Positions 9,859 through 18,158 of a stretch of 64,000 nucleotides of DNA are shown here, one piece after another. How positions within the stretch are numbered: position 1 is the stretch's first letter; each line of letters starts with the position of its first letter. The stretch lies in the NCBI RefSeq assembly GCF_030014955.1, contig NZ_JAGRPV010000002.1, forward strand, positions 186,001 through 250,000, written 5' to 3'. The notes under the pieces were generated by a model. The model was given only the letters and a program-made list of their open reading frames with translations. It had not been told where the DNA came from and ran no database searches. A program made the position numbers and the translations under genes. This DNA comes from Cohnella hashimotonis (lineage in GTDB: Bacteria; Bacillota; Bacilli; Paenibacillales; Paenibacillaceae).

Positions 9859-12042
9859 GTGGCAAGAATGGCAGCAGAATTAAAAGGGAAACGGCGTACG
9901 GTTCGTACGGCGGCTGCGGCCGTGCTTCTGGGCACGGCCTTGGCGGCGACCGGCTCCCTGGATTCGCGATTGACCGCAGTAGTCGGACCGATGAAGGCAG
10001 CCGAGGCGGCGAAGCTCGGCGCGACCGCCTTCCCCGCGACGACAAAGCAGGCGGACCGCTTAGGCAAGGCGGCCAAGACATCCGCTTCCCGTTCGCGGGT
10101 TGCGATCTCGGCGTTATCGAATGCTTCTTTTCTAAAGGAGACGGGCTTCCCGGAAGCCTGGAAGCTGCTGCGACGCGATGTGGTCGGCACGATCGCCATC
10201 GTGGATACGGGCATCGATCTGAAGAATGCGGCGCTTCAGCCTTATCTGACCGAGGGCGTCAATCTGCTGGACGACAAAAAGCCGCCGCAGGACGACAACG
10301 GACACGGCACGGCAGTGGCTGGCGTCATCGTCGCCGCGGCCGAGGCCGCGAAGGGAGCGAATGCGGAGGCTGCCTGGAAAATGAAGCTGATGCCGGTTAA
10401 GGCGTTGGACGACAAGGGCGAGGGCGACGAAGCGCGCTTGTCGGGCGGGATCCGCTACGCCATCGAGCATGGCGCGGACATCGTCGTGCTGTCGCTCGGC
10501 CTCCGCAGGGACGCGCCCGGCATGCGCAGCGTCATCGACCTGGCCGAGTCCAAGGGCGTGCTGCTCGTCGCGGCGACCGGCAATGACGCGGCCGATTTTG
10601 GCGAGCGAGCGGCGGTGCAATATCCGGCCGCCTACCCGACCGTACTGGCTGTCGCAGGCGCCGAGGCGGGCAAGGGCCAGATCAACTCGACGGGCGGCCC
10701 GGAGGTGGACCTGGCCGCGTCGTGGCAGGTCGATACGCTCGCGCTGGGCGGCGGCCGTCTCACTATGGAAGGCACGTCCATGGCGGCGCCGCAAGTGGCG
10801 GCAGCGGTCGCGCTGCTGCGGGCTGCGCATCCGGAATGGAAGCCTGCGTTCCTTCGCGAGACGCTGCGCCGCACGGCCGAGGACATCGGCGCCAAAGGCC
10901 GCGACGACGCGACGGGCTATGGGCTCTTACGCGCGGACCAGGCCTTGTCCGCCGCGTTTGCGGCCGATTGGCGCGAGCCTAACGGTGCGCAGCGGTCGGC
11001 TTCGCCTTTTCCTCCGGGCACGGAGGTCTATTCGGCATGGAGCGGCTTGCTCGATACCGACTGGTATGCGGTCGAAGCGCAATCGGACGGGATGCTGTCC
11101 GTACGGATGCAGACGAACCTGTTTGATATCGGACCTGCTGCGGTTAAATTGTCGCTATACCTTCCGGGAGGCGTTAATCCGATCGCTGGGAGCGTGAGCG
11201 GTACAAGCGGAGGAACGACGACTTGGAAGGTATCGAAGGGCAAATACTACCTGAGGGTAGACGGATCCTCAAGAACGTCAACGCTGCCTTACAGGCTTAC
11301 CTCCGGCTTCCGGATGCTGCCCGACCGGACGGAGCCCGGATCTACCCGGGCTTCGGCTTATGCGATCGAACCCCGGACGCAGACCTGGAGCGGGACGTTC
11401 GATCGCGAAGACGACAACGATTGGACGACGGTCAAGCTGCCCCAGTCCGGCACGCTGAAGGTCACCGTGGAGACGGACACGACGCGAATCGATCCCGCGA
11501 TAACGCTGCAGCGAGTCGGGCAGGCCGAAGTCCTGACGGACACGAACGGCGACGGGTTGCCGGAAACGGCCACGATCAAGAACGCGCCGGCAGGCAGGTA
11601 CTACATAGGGGTCAGCAACGCAGCCGCCGACGGAGCTCCGCCCGTGATAGGGACCTATACGGTCCGACTGGAATACATTACTACGTACGCGGATTTGGGC
11701 GAGCCGAACGACGGTCCGCTGACGGCCGCCTCGCTCGTTCCCGGCGAGGCCGGCATCCTCAAAGGGCTGATTTCGTCCAAGGAGGACGCGGATTGGTTCC
11801 GGTTCAAGACGACGGGCGGCCGCTTCGCATGGAAGCTCGAAGGCATACCGGAAGACTCGACGTTCAAGCTGGCGGTATACGACAAACAGCTGAAGCTGCT
11901 CGGCCAATGGTCAGGCAAGGCGCAGAGCGCTTCCCTGAACGTCCCGCAGAAGCTGGCTGCCGGGACTTATTATGCCCGGATCACGGCCGATCGCGCGGAT
12001 CGTTCCGCGTATTATCGGTTCGGCGTGACGAGCGCCGACTGA
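9859..12042 (+). CDS. Secreted S8 (subtilisin) serine protease with PPC-like domains
   Basis: 727 residues. N-terminal signal peptide (basic start, Ala/Leu-rich core to about residue 32), then a propeptide-like stretch. The catalytic triad is complete: Asp116 in 'VDTGID', His149 in 'GHGTAVAG', Ser307 in 'GTSMAAP'. After the protease domain (about 85-370) come bacterial pre-peptidase C-terminal-like beta domains near 375-490, 500-605 and 610-727, each with 'EPN/DWF' or 'DW' features. These domains often assist secretion or substrate contact. Start: GTG 9859 gives the full signal sequence; ATG 9868 is also possible, and neither has a strong Shine-Dalgarno. Substrate unknown; processing of surface proteins is a guess from the neighbourhood. 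It stands alone between the giant surface protein and the murA block. Confidence 0.9.
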   Translation: MARMAAELKGKRRTVRTAAAAVLLGTALAATGSLDSRLTAVVGPMKAAEAAKLGATAFPATTKQADRLGKAAKTSASRSRVAISALSNASFLKETGFPEAWKLLRRDVVGTIAIVDTGIDLKNAALQPYLTEGVNLLDDKKPPQDDNGHGTAVAGVIVAAAEAAKGANAEAAWKMKLMPVKALDDKGEGDEARLSGGIRYAIEHGADIVVLSLGLRRDAPGMRSVIDLAESKGVLLVAATGNDAADFGERAAVQYPAAYPTVLAVAGAEAGKGQINSTGGPEVDLAASWQVDTLALGGGRLTMEGTSMAAPQVAAAVALLRAAHPEWKPAFLRETLRRTAEDIGAKGRDDATGYGLLRADQALSAAFAADWREPNGAQRSASPFPPGTEVYSAWSGLLDTDWYAVEAQSDGMLSVRMQTNLFDIGPAAVKLSLYLPGGVNPIAGSVSGTSGGTTTWKVSKGKYYLRVDGSSRTSTLPYRLTSGFRMLPDRTEPGSTRASAYAIEPRTQTWSGTFDREDDNDWTTVKLPQSGTLKVTVETDTTRIDPAITLQRVGQAEVLTDTNGDGLPETATIKNAPAGRYYIGVSNAAADGAPPVIGTYTVRLEYITTYADLGEPNDGPLTAASLVPGEAGILKGLISSKEDADWFRFKTTGGRFAWKLEGIPEDSTFKLAVYDKQLKLLGQWSGKAQSASLNVPQKLAAGTYYARITADRADRSAYYRFGVTSAD

Positions 12043-12082
12043 AACGTTTTGGAATTGCGGCGATAAGGAGCGTTTTCGGCGG

Positions 12083-12334
12083 ATGGAATCCATTTATTAC
12101 ACAATGGGCTGGGACAGCTTGTTCTCCATTTTCATTACGCTCGGATTCATCGCTGTCGCATGGGTCGTGCTGCAGGAGGTCAAGTGGGAGCAATTTTTCC
12201 GACATCCCAAAAGCCCCAGGGCGCGGCTCGCGCAGCTCATCCTGGCGATCATCGCAGGACGCCTGCTGGCCGGGTTCGTACTGGATTACTGGAATTGGGC
12301 TTCGTCGCTGAGGCACCTGTTCAATTCGTCGTAG
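12083..12334 (+). CDS. ywzB: DUF1146 small membrane protein (YwzB family)
   Basis: 83 residues with two predicted membrane helices (about 11-30 and 49-68) separated by a basic loop. It matches the DUF1146/YwzB family, which sits just upstream of murA in Bacillales; that conserved position is the main support. Function unknown. AAGGAG lies 12 bases before the ATG, slightly far. A candidate murA promoter follows, so the two genes may be separately expressed. Confidence 0.8.
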   Translation: MESIYYTMGWDSLFSIFITLGFIAVAWVVLQEVKWEQFFRHPKSPRARLAQLILAIIAGRLLAGFVLDYWNWASSLRHLFNSS

Positions 12335-12453
12335 CAGAAGTTTTTCGCATAACGTCGAATCAAAATGATCACAATGGGTAATAAAGCAGAAGCAAGTCGC
12401 CTGAAGGCGAATCTTGTCGGACCAAATGTTTAAGTTTTGTCAAAACATGCCGC

Positions 12454-12483
12454 TTGTACCGAACCGACGGACGGTGGTATGAT
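12454..12483 (+). promoter_or_regulatory. Candidate sigma-A promoter for murA
   Basis: TTGTAC (12454-12459), 18-bp spacer, TATGAT (12478-12483), about 80 bases before the murA start. Confidence 0.5.
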
Positions 12484-12563
12484 GGAATTTGGGTTTTCTG
12501 GAGCCGGCATCGGTGAAAGCACGGTCTTCGGAATTGATTCTACACCCGCGGAGGGAACCACCC

Positions 12564-13967
12564 ATGAGCAAAATCATCGTCCGCGGCGGCCGTCCCCTAA
12601 ATGGGACTGTCCGCGTGCACGGCGCCAAAAATTCCGTCCTGCCGATCCTCGCCGCCACACTGTTGGCGGAAGAAGGATCTTGCGTCATCGATGACGTACC
12701 CGCCTTGGACGATGTGTATAACATTCTGGAAGTGCTCTCGGCGCTTGGCGTTCAGGCGCTTCGACACGAATCCCGCGTGACGCTGCGCGCGCACCGGCTG
12801 ATCTCGCACGAGGCGCCTTACGAGCTCGTTCGCAAGATGAGGGCGTCTTTCCTCGTCATGGGTCCGCTCCTCGCCCGCGAGGGCAAGGTTAAGATCTCGC
12901 TGCCGGGCGGCTGCGCGATCGGGACCCGCCCGATCGACCAGCACCTCAAGGGCTTCGAGGCGATGGGCGCCGAGATCGGCTTCGGCCAAGGCTCTGTCGA
13001 GGCGAAGGTAGACGGACGGCTGCGCGGGGCGCGCATCTATCTGGACGTAGCCAGCGTAGGCGCGACCGAGAACATCATGATGGCAGCCGCGACCGCGGAC
13101 GGCGTCACGACGATCGAGAATGCCGCCAAGGAACCGGAGATCGTCGATCTCGCCAACTTCCTGAATGCCATGGGCGCGAAGGTGCGCGGCGCGGGCACCG
13201 GCATCATCCGCATCGAGGGCGTAGAACGTCTTAAGGGCATTCGCCACACCGTTATTCCGGATCGGGTAGAGGCGGGCACTTACATGATCGCCGCCGCGAT
13301 CTCGGGCGGAGACGTGTACATCGAAGGCGCGATCCGCGACCATCTGGGTCCGGTCGTCGCCAAACTCGAGGAGATGGGCGTCGGCATCGAAGCGGACGAC
13401 AGCGGCATTCGCGTCTTCGCGAATCGCCCGCTCAAGGCCGTCGACGTCAAGACGCTGCCTTATCCGGGCTTCCCGACCGACATGCAGGCGCAGTTCATGG
13501 CGCTGCTGCTCGCCAGCCCCGGTACGAGCATCGTCACGGAGACGGTGTTCGAGAACCGTTTCATGCACGTCGAGGAGATGGCGAAGATGGGGGCCGACAT
13601 CAAGATCGAAGGTCGCACCGCCGTCATCTCGGGCGGCAAGCGGTTGTCAGGCGCACCGGTCTGCGCGACGGATCTGCGCGCGGGAGCTGCGCTGATCTGC
13701 GTCGGTCTCGCTGCTGAAGGCGTGACCGAGGTGACGGGCACGCATCACATCGACCGCGGCTATATGGACATCGTCGGCAAGCTGGCCGCGTTGGGTGCGG
13801 ATATTAGCCGCCTGGGCGACGGCGAAGAAATCCCGGCGCCAGCTGCCGCAGCTGTCGTTCAAACACCGCCCGTGCCTGCCGTAAGGCGAACGCTTCAGGT
13901 CGCTTCCGAAGAGCGTGTCGCCTCGGACAGCGTGGCGATGCTGCGCGTGCAGCCGACGCTGGCCTGA
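12564..13967 (+). CDS. murA: UDP-N-acetylglucosamine 1-carboxyvinyltransferase
   Basis: MurA transfers enolpyruvate from PEP to UDP-GlcNAc in the cytoplasm, the first committed step of peptidoglycan synthesis and the fosfomycin target. Visible active-site features: Lys22-Asn23 in 'GAKNSVLP', catalytic Cys117 in the 'LPGGCAIG' loop, and Asp in '[10 protein letters not shown]'. I chose ATG 12564, not upstream 12489, because GGAGGG lies 8 bases before it and homologues begin 'MxKIIVRGG'. The protein has 467 residues; the catalytic fold ends near 425, leaving about 40 residues rich in Ala, Pro and Val, longer than typical MurA. Being next to spoIID and spoIIQ is the conserved Bacillales arrangement. 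A strong terminator follows. Confidence 0.97.
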   Translation: MSKIIVRGGRPLNGTVRVHGAKNSVLPILAATLLAEEGSCVIDDVPALDDVYNILEVLSALGVQALRHESRVTLRAHRLISHEAPYELVRKMRASFLVMGPLLAREGKVKISLPGGCAIGTRPIDQHLKGFEAMGAEIGFGQGSVEAKVDGRLRGARIYLDVASVGATENIMMAAATADGVTTIENAAKEPEIVDLANFLNAMGAKVRGAGTGIIRIEGVERLKGIRHTVIPDRVEAGTYMIAAAISGGDVYIEGAIRDHLGPVVAKLEEMGVGIEADDSGIRVFANRPLKAVDVKTLPYPGFPTDMQAQFMALLLASPGTSIVTETVFENRFMHVEEMAKMGADIKIEGRTAVISGGKRLSGAPVCATDLRAGAALICVGLAAEGVTEVTGTHHIDRGYMDIVGKLAALGADISRLGDGEEIPAPAAAAVVQTPPVPAVRRTLQVASEERVASDSVAMLRVQPTLA

Positions 13968-13997
13968 TATTTCCTTTAACCGCACTTATCATCCTGC

Positions 13998-14044
13998 GCC
14001 TTCGCGCCTTGGACCGAACCGGTCCCGGGCGCGAAGGCTTTTTT
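13998..14044 (+). terminator. Rho-independent terminator after murA
   Basis: 11-bp stem GCCTTCGCGCC/GGCGCGAAGGC followed by TTTTTT. Confidence 0.95.
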
Positions 14045-14134
14045 GCGTTCTCTTGACTTGTTCTAGCGACTCCGCGACGTTCATAGATTGGTAGCGTGCG
14101 AGGAAAAGGACAACGGAGAGAGGAAGTCGAAGGC

Positions 14135-15454
14135 ATGCAAAAGCAAAATGGACAAGCGGATCGCAACAAAAGGCCGTATTATTCGGTGCGCCGCCATCGA
14201 AGCGGGGGCAGGTTAAAAGGTCGGTTTCTGCTTGCCGGCGAAAGCGGCATGCGCTCGATCGGCCTCTTGCTTATCTTGGCTTTTGGCACGGGTGCACTTC
14301 TGGCCAGCTGGTCCTGGGCAGAACGCCATGCGAGAGAATCGAATCAGGCGCGAATCGTCGAAGAGAGCGCGGATGCGGCGTGGGACAGCGTACGAGAGGA
14401 AAAGGAGGAGCCGGATAAGGCGGATATGCCTGCAAATCCATCCGGGGAGAAAGGCATCGAGACCCAAGAGGATGAAGGGGAAAAGACGTCGGAAAAGCCA
14501 AGCAAGGGCGCGGGCGCCCTGTCCGCCGCAGACGCCGCGCGGGGGCTGCAGGCGGATCGGGCGGACAGCGCGCTCGTCGTTCGAATCTACTTAAGCGATG
14601 ACAAGCGGGTCGAGCGCGCGGGTCTGGAGACGTATGTCAAAGGCGTCGTTGCGGCAGAGATGCCGACGGACTTCGAGCCGGCCGCGCTGGAGGCGCAGGC
14701 GATCGCGGCGCGCACTTATTTGATCCGCCGCCTGTGGAACGAGGACCGTTCCGGCGTGCCTGTTCGCGGCGCGGACGTGACCGACACGGTGGCGCATCAA
14801 GTCTATCGCTCCCGGGCGGAGATGAACAAGCTGAAGGAGGAAAACCCGCAGGCTTGGGCCGCCGTAGACGAAGCGGTGCGAAGGACGCGGGGAATCGTCA
14901 TGGTATACGGCGGCGCGCCTATCGAATCTCTTTACTTTTCCAGCAGCAACGGATATACGGAAAACGCTAAGGACGTTTTCTCTGCAGATTTGCCTTATCT
15001 GGTGTCGGTGAGCAGCCCATGGGATCGCAAAGACTCGCCCCGTGCCGAGGAAACCGTAGAGATGAAGCTAAGCGAATTTTATCGCAAGCTGGGCGTCAAG
15101 TCGCTGGCGACGCTGACGGGTCTTGGCAAACGGCCTTCGGCTGTCATAAACGGCTGGACCGAGGGGAAGAGGGTGAGCACAGCGACCGTGGGCGGCAAGA
15201 CGTTGTCGGGAATCGAGGTTCGCAGATTGCTAGGGCTGCGATCCGCCGCGTTCGATTGGAAGATCGAGAAGGGGAAAATCGCGATTACGACCTACGGCAG
15301 CGGGCATGGCGTCGGCATGAGCCAGTGGGGCGCGGAGGGGATGGCAAAGACCGGCGCGACCGCCGCGGAGATCGTACGCCACTACTATACGGGCATACAA
15401 CTGAAGACGGTGACCGCGCTTCAAACGGCGAGCGGCGACACTGCTAAGCTATAA
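14135..15454 (+). CDS. spoIID: Stage II sporulation protein D (peptidoglycan lytic transglycosylase)
   Basis: SpoIID cuts glycan strands during forespore engulfment, working in the mother-cell membrane with SpoIIM/SpoIIP. The protein has a basic N-terminus, one membrane helix (about 40-60), a charged Glu/Lys-rich linker (about 75-140) and the SpoIID domain. Glu175 in 'VVAAEMP' aligns with the catalytic Glu; 'QAIAARTY', 'YFSSSNGYTE' and 'GHGVGMSQWGA' are family signatures. I prefer ATG 14135 (439 aa) over GTG 14096 because the purine-rich GGAGAGAGGAAG precedes it at suitable distance. Upstream, CATAGATT at 14082-14089 resembles a sigma-E -10, as expected for this gene, but the -35 is weak. The linker is long compared with the B. 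subtilis protein. Confidence 0.93.
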   Translation: MQKQNGQADRNKRPYYSVRRHRSGGRLKGRFLLAGESGMRSIGLLLILAFGTGALLASWSWAERHARESNQARIVEESADAAWDSVREEKEEPDKADMPANPSGEKGIETQEDEGEKTSEKPSKGAGALSAADAARGLQADRADSALVVRIYLSDDKRVERAGLETYVKGVVAAEMPTDFEPAALEAQAIAARTYLIRRLWNEDRSGVPVRGADVTDTVAHQVYRSRAEMNKLKEENPQAWAAVDEAVRRTRGIVMVYGGAPIESLYFSSSNGYTENAKDVFSADLPYLVSVSSPWDRKDSPRAEETVEMKLSEFYRKLGVKSLATLTGLGKRPSAVINGWTEGKRVSTATVGGKTLSGIEVRRLLGLRSAAFDWKIEKGKIAITTYGSGHGVGMSQWGAEGMAKTGATAAEIVRHYYTGIQLKTVTALQTASGDTAKL

Positions 15455-15478
15455 ATCCCTTAATCTTGCAAAAGGCAT

Positions 15479-15506
15479 GTTTAAAAAACTATCATCTGGC
15501 AACACT
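15479..15506 (+). promoter_or_regulatory. Candidate sigma-F (forespore) promoter for spoIIQ
   Basis: GTTTA (15479-15483) fits the GYWTA -35 and GGCAACACT (15498-15506) fits the GGnnAnnnT -10 of sigma-F promoters, 14 bases apart. spoIIQ is a known sigma-F gene in B. subtilis, which supports the reading. Confidence 0.5.
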
Positions 15507-15526
15507 CTGTTGTGAGGTGATAAAAA

Positions 15527-16267
15527 ATGAATGATTCAAACAAACCAAACGGCAAGATCGATCCAAGCAGCACCAGAAGTGTCGTCAGCTCGTCGTCCAG
15601 GCCTTCGGCATGGAAAAGGTTTTTTGCCAAGCGGTGGGTATTCCCCGCCATGTACATGGCCGCAGCGGCAATCATCGTAACGATCCTCTGGCTGAACGCC
15701 AGCTCGGGAACGAGCGGCAAGCCGAAGGACGAAGCGAGCACCGCAGGCGTGCAGCAGGAGGTCGGCGCTGACGGTCAGACCGCCGAGGATCCGGATGCGC
15801 TCCCCGTCGCGGCAAGCGGCGAGACGCTCGCTTGGCCGGTGACCAACCGGGATGCGATGTCGGTCGCGGTGCCGTACTACAACCAGAACGGCACGGAGGA
15901 AGAGCAGGCTGCGGCGATGGTGCAGTACGACAACAAGTTCGTGCCGCATACGGCGATCGACCTCGCGAGCAAGGACGGCAAGGCGTTCGACGTCAAGGCT
16001 GCGATGAGCGGCGAAGTGACGGTAGCGGAGCAGACGCCTCAAAACGGTTACGAGATTAACATCAAGCATCCGAACGGTCTCGTAACGGTCTACCAAAGCC
16101 TTGCGGAGTTGAAAGTCAAAGTAGGAGATTCGGTCAAGCAAGGTGATGTGCTCGGCACGGCCGGCGTCAGCGAATTGGAGAAGAACGAAGGCGTTCACGT
16201 CCACTTCGCGGTCAAGAGCAACAGCCAGACCGTCGATCCGGCTTCGCTGATCGAAGATCAACAGTAA
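15527..16267 (+). CDS. spoIIQ: SpoIIQ-like M23 (LytM) engulfment protein
   Basis: SpoIIQ is the forespore half of the SpoIIQ-SpoIIIAH channel across the engulfment space. The 246-residue protein has a short cytoplasmic tail, one membrane helix (about 38-57), an acidic linker and an M23 domain (about 110-240). All zinc ligands of an active LytM domain are present: His141 and Asp145 in 'HTAID', and the HxH pair His224/His226 in 'HVHFAV'. B. subtilis SpoIIQ has lost the first His, so this version may keep endopeptidase activity. Start ATG 15527 has GAGGTGA 6-7 bases upstream. Position after spoIID is conserved. Confidence 0.9.
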   Translation: MNDSNKPNGKIDPSSTRSVVSSSSRPSAWKRFFAKRWVFPAMYMAAAAIIVTILWLNASSGTSGKPKDEASTAGVQQEVGADGQTAEDPDALPVAASGETLAWPVTNRDAMSVAVPYYNQNGTEEEQAAAMVQYDNKFVPHTAIDLASKDGKAFDVKAAMSGEVTVAEQTPQNGYEINIKHPNGLVTVYQSLAELKVKVGDSVKQGDVLGTAGVSELEKNEGVHVHFAVKSNSQTVDPASLIEDQQ

Positions 16268-16278
16268 TCTGGTACCAA

Positions 16279-16332
16279 GGGCAGGGTTGTCCCGAGCGCG
16301 GCGGCGCGCAAGGGCAACTCTGTCTATTTTTT
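16279..16332 (+). terminator. Probable Rho-independent terminator after spoIIQ
   Basis: Long imperfect hairpin with G-U pairs (GGCAGGGTTGTCCC... with ...AGGGCAACTCTGTC), ending in TATTTTTTG. Confidence 0.75.
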
Positions 16333-16344
16333 GCATTTTAATAG

Positions 16345-16374
16345 CTGACCAAATGATGGTATTTGTGTTACGAT
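16345..16374 (+). promoter_or_regulatory. Candidate extended -10 promoter for the HD-GYP gene
   Basis: CTGACC (16345-16350), 18-bp spacer, TACGAT (16369-16374) preceded by TGT, an extended -10. Confidence 0.45.
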
Positions 16375-16382
16375 AGTACCAT
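16356..16382. repeat. Inverted repeat across the promoter (possible operator)
   Basis: ATGGTA (16356-16361) and TACCAT (16377-16382), 15 bases apart, flank the -10 element of the HD-GYP gene. The position suits a dimeric repressor site; the regulator is unknown. Confidence 0.4.
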
Positions 16383-16430
16383 AAATGATACTTCCGAGGA
16401 TCTATCGACTTCAGAGAGGACGCGTGATAG

Positions 16431-17573
16431 ATGAAGCTCGTGACGGTAGACGAACTTCACCCCGGCGATGTGCTGGACAGGCCGGTGTACGGCAAGAACG
16501 GATTGGTCATGCTAGAAGCCGGCACGGAGCTTACGACGCAATACATACATAGATTGCAGAATCTCGGATTTCAATCGGTCGCCCTCGGCAAGCGCGGTGC
16601 GGCGGCCGAAGCGCTGCTGGCTTCCCGCATGAAGCTGCGGCCCGACGAGAAGGTCAGGAGCCTCGAGGAGATCGAGCTGTTGCGCGCGGATCCGGTCCAG
16701 CTGCAGGAGACGCATCACAGTCTGATCCGTTTTTTGGAGACGGAAGACAACTACAGCAGGGTTGCGCTGCCGCTCGCCGAGCTGGCGAGTTTCAAACGGG
16801 GCTACCGTGAGCGCCTTCTCTCGGCTGTCAGCCACCGGGCGGTGGCCGAGGAGCTGAGCGTGCTGAGACAGACCGATGAATCGCTCTTCGACCACACGCT
16901 GCAGGTGTCGCTTATGTCGGGCGTGATCGGTGCGTCGGGAGGGATGGATTCGAACGCCCAGTACGAGCTGGCCGTGGGATCGCTGCTGTTCGATGTCGGC
17001 ATGACGCGGATATCGCCCGGGCTGCTCCGCGCGAGACGCAAGCTTACGGACGCGGAGATGGAGGCGGTCAGGCAGCATACGACGCTCGGTTATCACGCGC
17101 TCGGGCGCATGCGCGAGGTCCCGGACGCCGCGGCCAAGTGCGCGCTGCTTCATCACGAGCGTTACAGAGGGGAGGGTTATCCGTACGGAGTCGCGCAGGA
17201 CAAGATTCCGGACATGGCGCAGATCGTGGGACTGGCCGACGTGTTCGACGCGCTGCTCTCGCCCCGCCATCACCGCGATCCTTATCCGCCCTGCGAAGCG
17301 ATGGAATATATGTTCGCTGCCGGCAATTACGAGTTCGGCATCGGCGTCGTGCGTTCGTTTCTCAAGAACCTCACGATCTTCCCGACGGGAATGGCCGTGA
17401 TCCTCAGCAGCGGAGAGACTGCGATCGTCAAGGATACGGCGAATCGGCCTGCGCACAAGCCGGTCGTGCTGGTCGTGCGGGAGGCCGACGGCCGCGTGCC
17501 GTCCCCGTACGAGATCGATCTTAACGAGAATGCTCGCATTTACGTGTCCCGCGCCGTGTCCATCAAGGGATGA
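16431..17573 (+). CDS. HD-GYP domain protein with altered HD motif
   Basis: 380 residues. HD-GYP proteins are usually c-di-GMP phosphodiesterases. An N-terminal segment (about 1-60) resembles the region found before HD-GYP domains in Bacillota, and the HD-GYP domain spans about 150-300. The GYP signature is intact, 'HHERYRGEGYP' with His241-His242 and Gly249-Tyr250-Pro251. The HD signature reads 'LLFDVGM' where active members have 'LLHDIGK', so the metal-binding His is Phe187. Other ligands remain, so activity could be changed or lost; a binding role is possible. It is a single gene with its own promoter and terminator inside the sporulation block. GAGAGG precedes ATG 16431. Confidence 0.88.
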   Translation: MKLVTVDELHPGDVLDRPVYGKNGLVMLEAGTELTTQYIHRLQNLGFQSVALGKRGAAAEALLASRMKLRPDEKVRSLEEIELLRADPVQLQETHHSLIRFLETEDNYSRVALPLAELASFKRGYRERLLSAVSHRAVAEELSVLRQTDESLFDHTLQVSLMSGVIGASGGMDSNAQYELAVGSLLFDVGMTRISPGLLRARRKLTDAEMEAVRQHTTLGYHALGRMREVPDAAAKCALLHHERYRGEGYPYGVAQDKIPDMAQIVGLADVFDALLSPRHHRDPYPPCEAMEYMFAAGNYEFGIGVVRSFLKNLTIFPTGMAVILSSGETAIVKDTANRPAHKPVVLVVREADGRVPSPYEIDLNENARIYVSRAVSIKG

Positions 17574-17603
17574 GCGGTTGAGACCGACGGTATAGATAAC
17601 GCC

Positions 17604-17631
17604 AGACGGGCCTTTGGGCTCGTCTTTTTTT
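17604..17631 (+). terminator. Rho-independent terminator after the HD-GYP gene
   Basis: 9-bp stem AGACGGGCC/GGCTCGTCT with one G-U pair, then seven T. Confidence 0.93.
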
Positions 17632-17720
17632 GCGTTTATTAGGACGCGTTAGAAGTCCATTTGACCCATAAGCCCCGCCGTTTGCGGACTTTATAGGCTT
17701 GTCAGGCTTGGTTACAAAGA

Positions 17721-17746
17721 ATAAGTGAACGTCCCCCTCATATACT
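17721..17746 (+). promoter_or_regulatory. Candidate sigma-E promoter for spoIIID
   Basis: CATATACT (17739-17746) differs at one position from the sigma-E -10 CATACAnT; an ATA core at 17721-17723 lies 15 bases upstream. B. subtilis spoIIID is sigma-E dependent. Confidence 0.45.
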
Positions 17747-17778
17747 GTACCAATCAATCAGAGCAGGGAGGCGGGAGC

Positions 17779-18066
17779 GTGCACGATTACATCAAAGAAC
17801 GGACCATCAAGATCGGCCGCAGCATCGTGGAGACGCGCAATACGGTTCGGACCATCGCCAAAGAATTCGGCGTCTCCAAGAGCACGGTGCACAAAGATCT
17901 GACCGAGCGTCTGCCGGAGATCAATCCGGATCTGGCCGATCAGGTCAAGCATATCCTCGAGTATCACAAGTCGATCCGGCACCTGCGCGGCGGCGAGGCG
18001 ACCAAGATCAAGTACAAGAAAACGACGATCAAGAAGCGGGAAGTATTCGCGGTCGCAAAGGCGTAA
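17779..18066 (+). CDS. spoIIID: Stage III sporulation transcription factor D
   Basis: A 95-residue DNA-binding protein that switches mother-cell gene expression on and off after engulfment. The helix-turn-helix 'TIAKEFGVSKSTVHKDL' and the tail 'HKSIRHLRGGEATK' are nearly identical to the B. subtilis protein as I remember it. I chose GTG 17779 and not the ATG at 17725: homologues begin 'MHDYIKERTIKIG', and a GGAGGCGGG ribosome site precedes the GTG. The C-terminal basic helix 'KYKKTTIKKRE' would contact DNA next to the HTH. Located before mbl, as in B. subtilis. Confidence 0.96.
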   Translation: MHDYIKERTIKIGRSIVETRNTVRTIAKEFGVSKSTVHKDLTERLPEINPDLADQVKHILEYHKSIRHLRGGEATKIKYKKTTIKKREVFAVAKA

Positions 18067-18158
18067 TTTTTGTCATATCATTAGATTTGTTAGAGGAATT
18101 TTAGAAATCATGGCGAATACTACAAGGAATATCTATGCGTTGGAGGCTTGTTTTAAAT

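Noticed and set aside
12489..12563. N-terminal extension of MurA
   Set aside because: No ribosome site at 12489, while GGAGGG serves ATG 12564, where homologues start.
17725..17778. N-terminal extension of SpoIIID from ATG 17725
   Set aside because: It would place the start upstream of the predicted sigma-E -10, and homologues begin at the GTG 17779 position.
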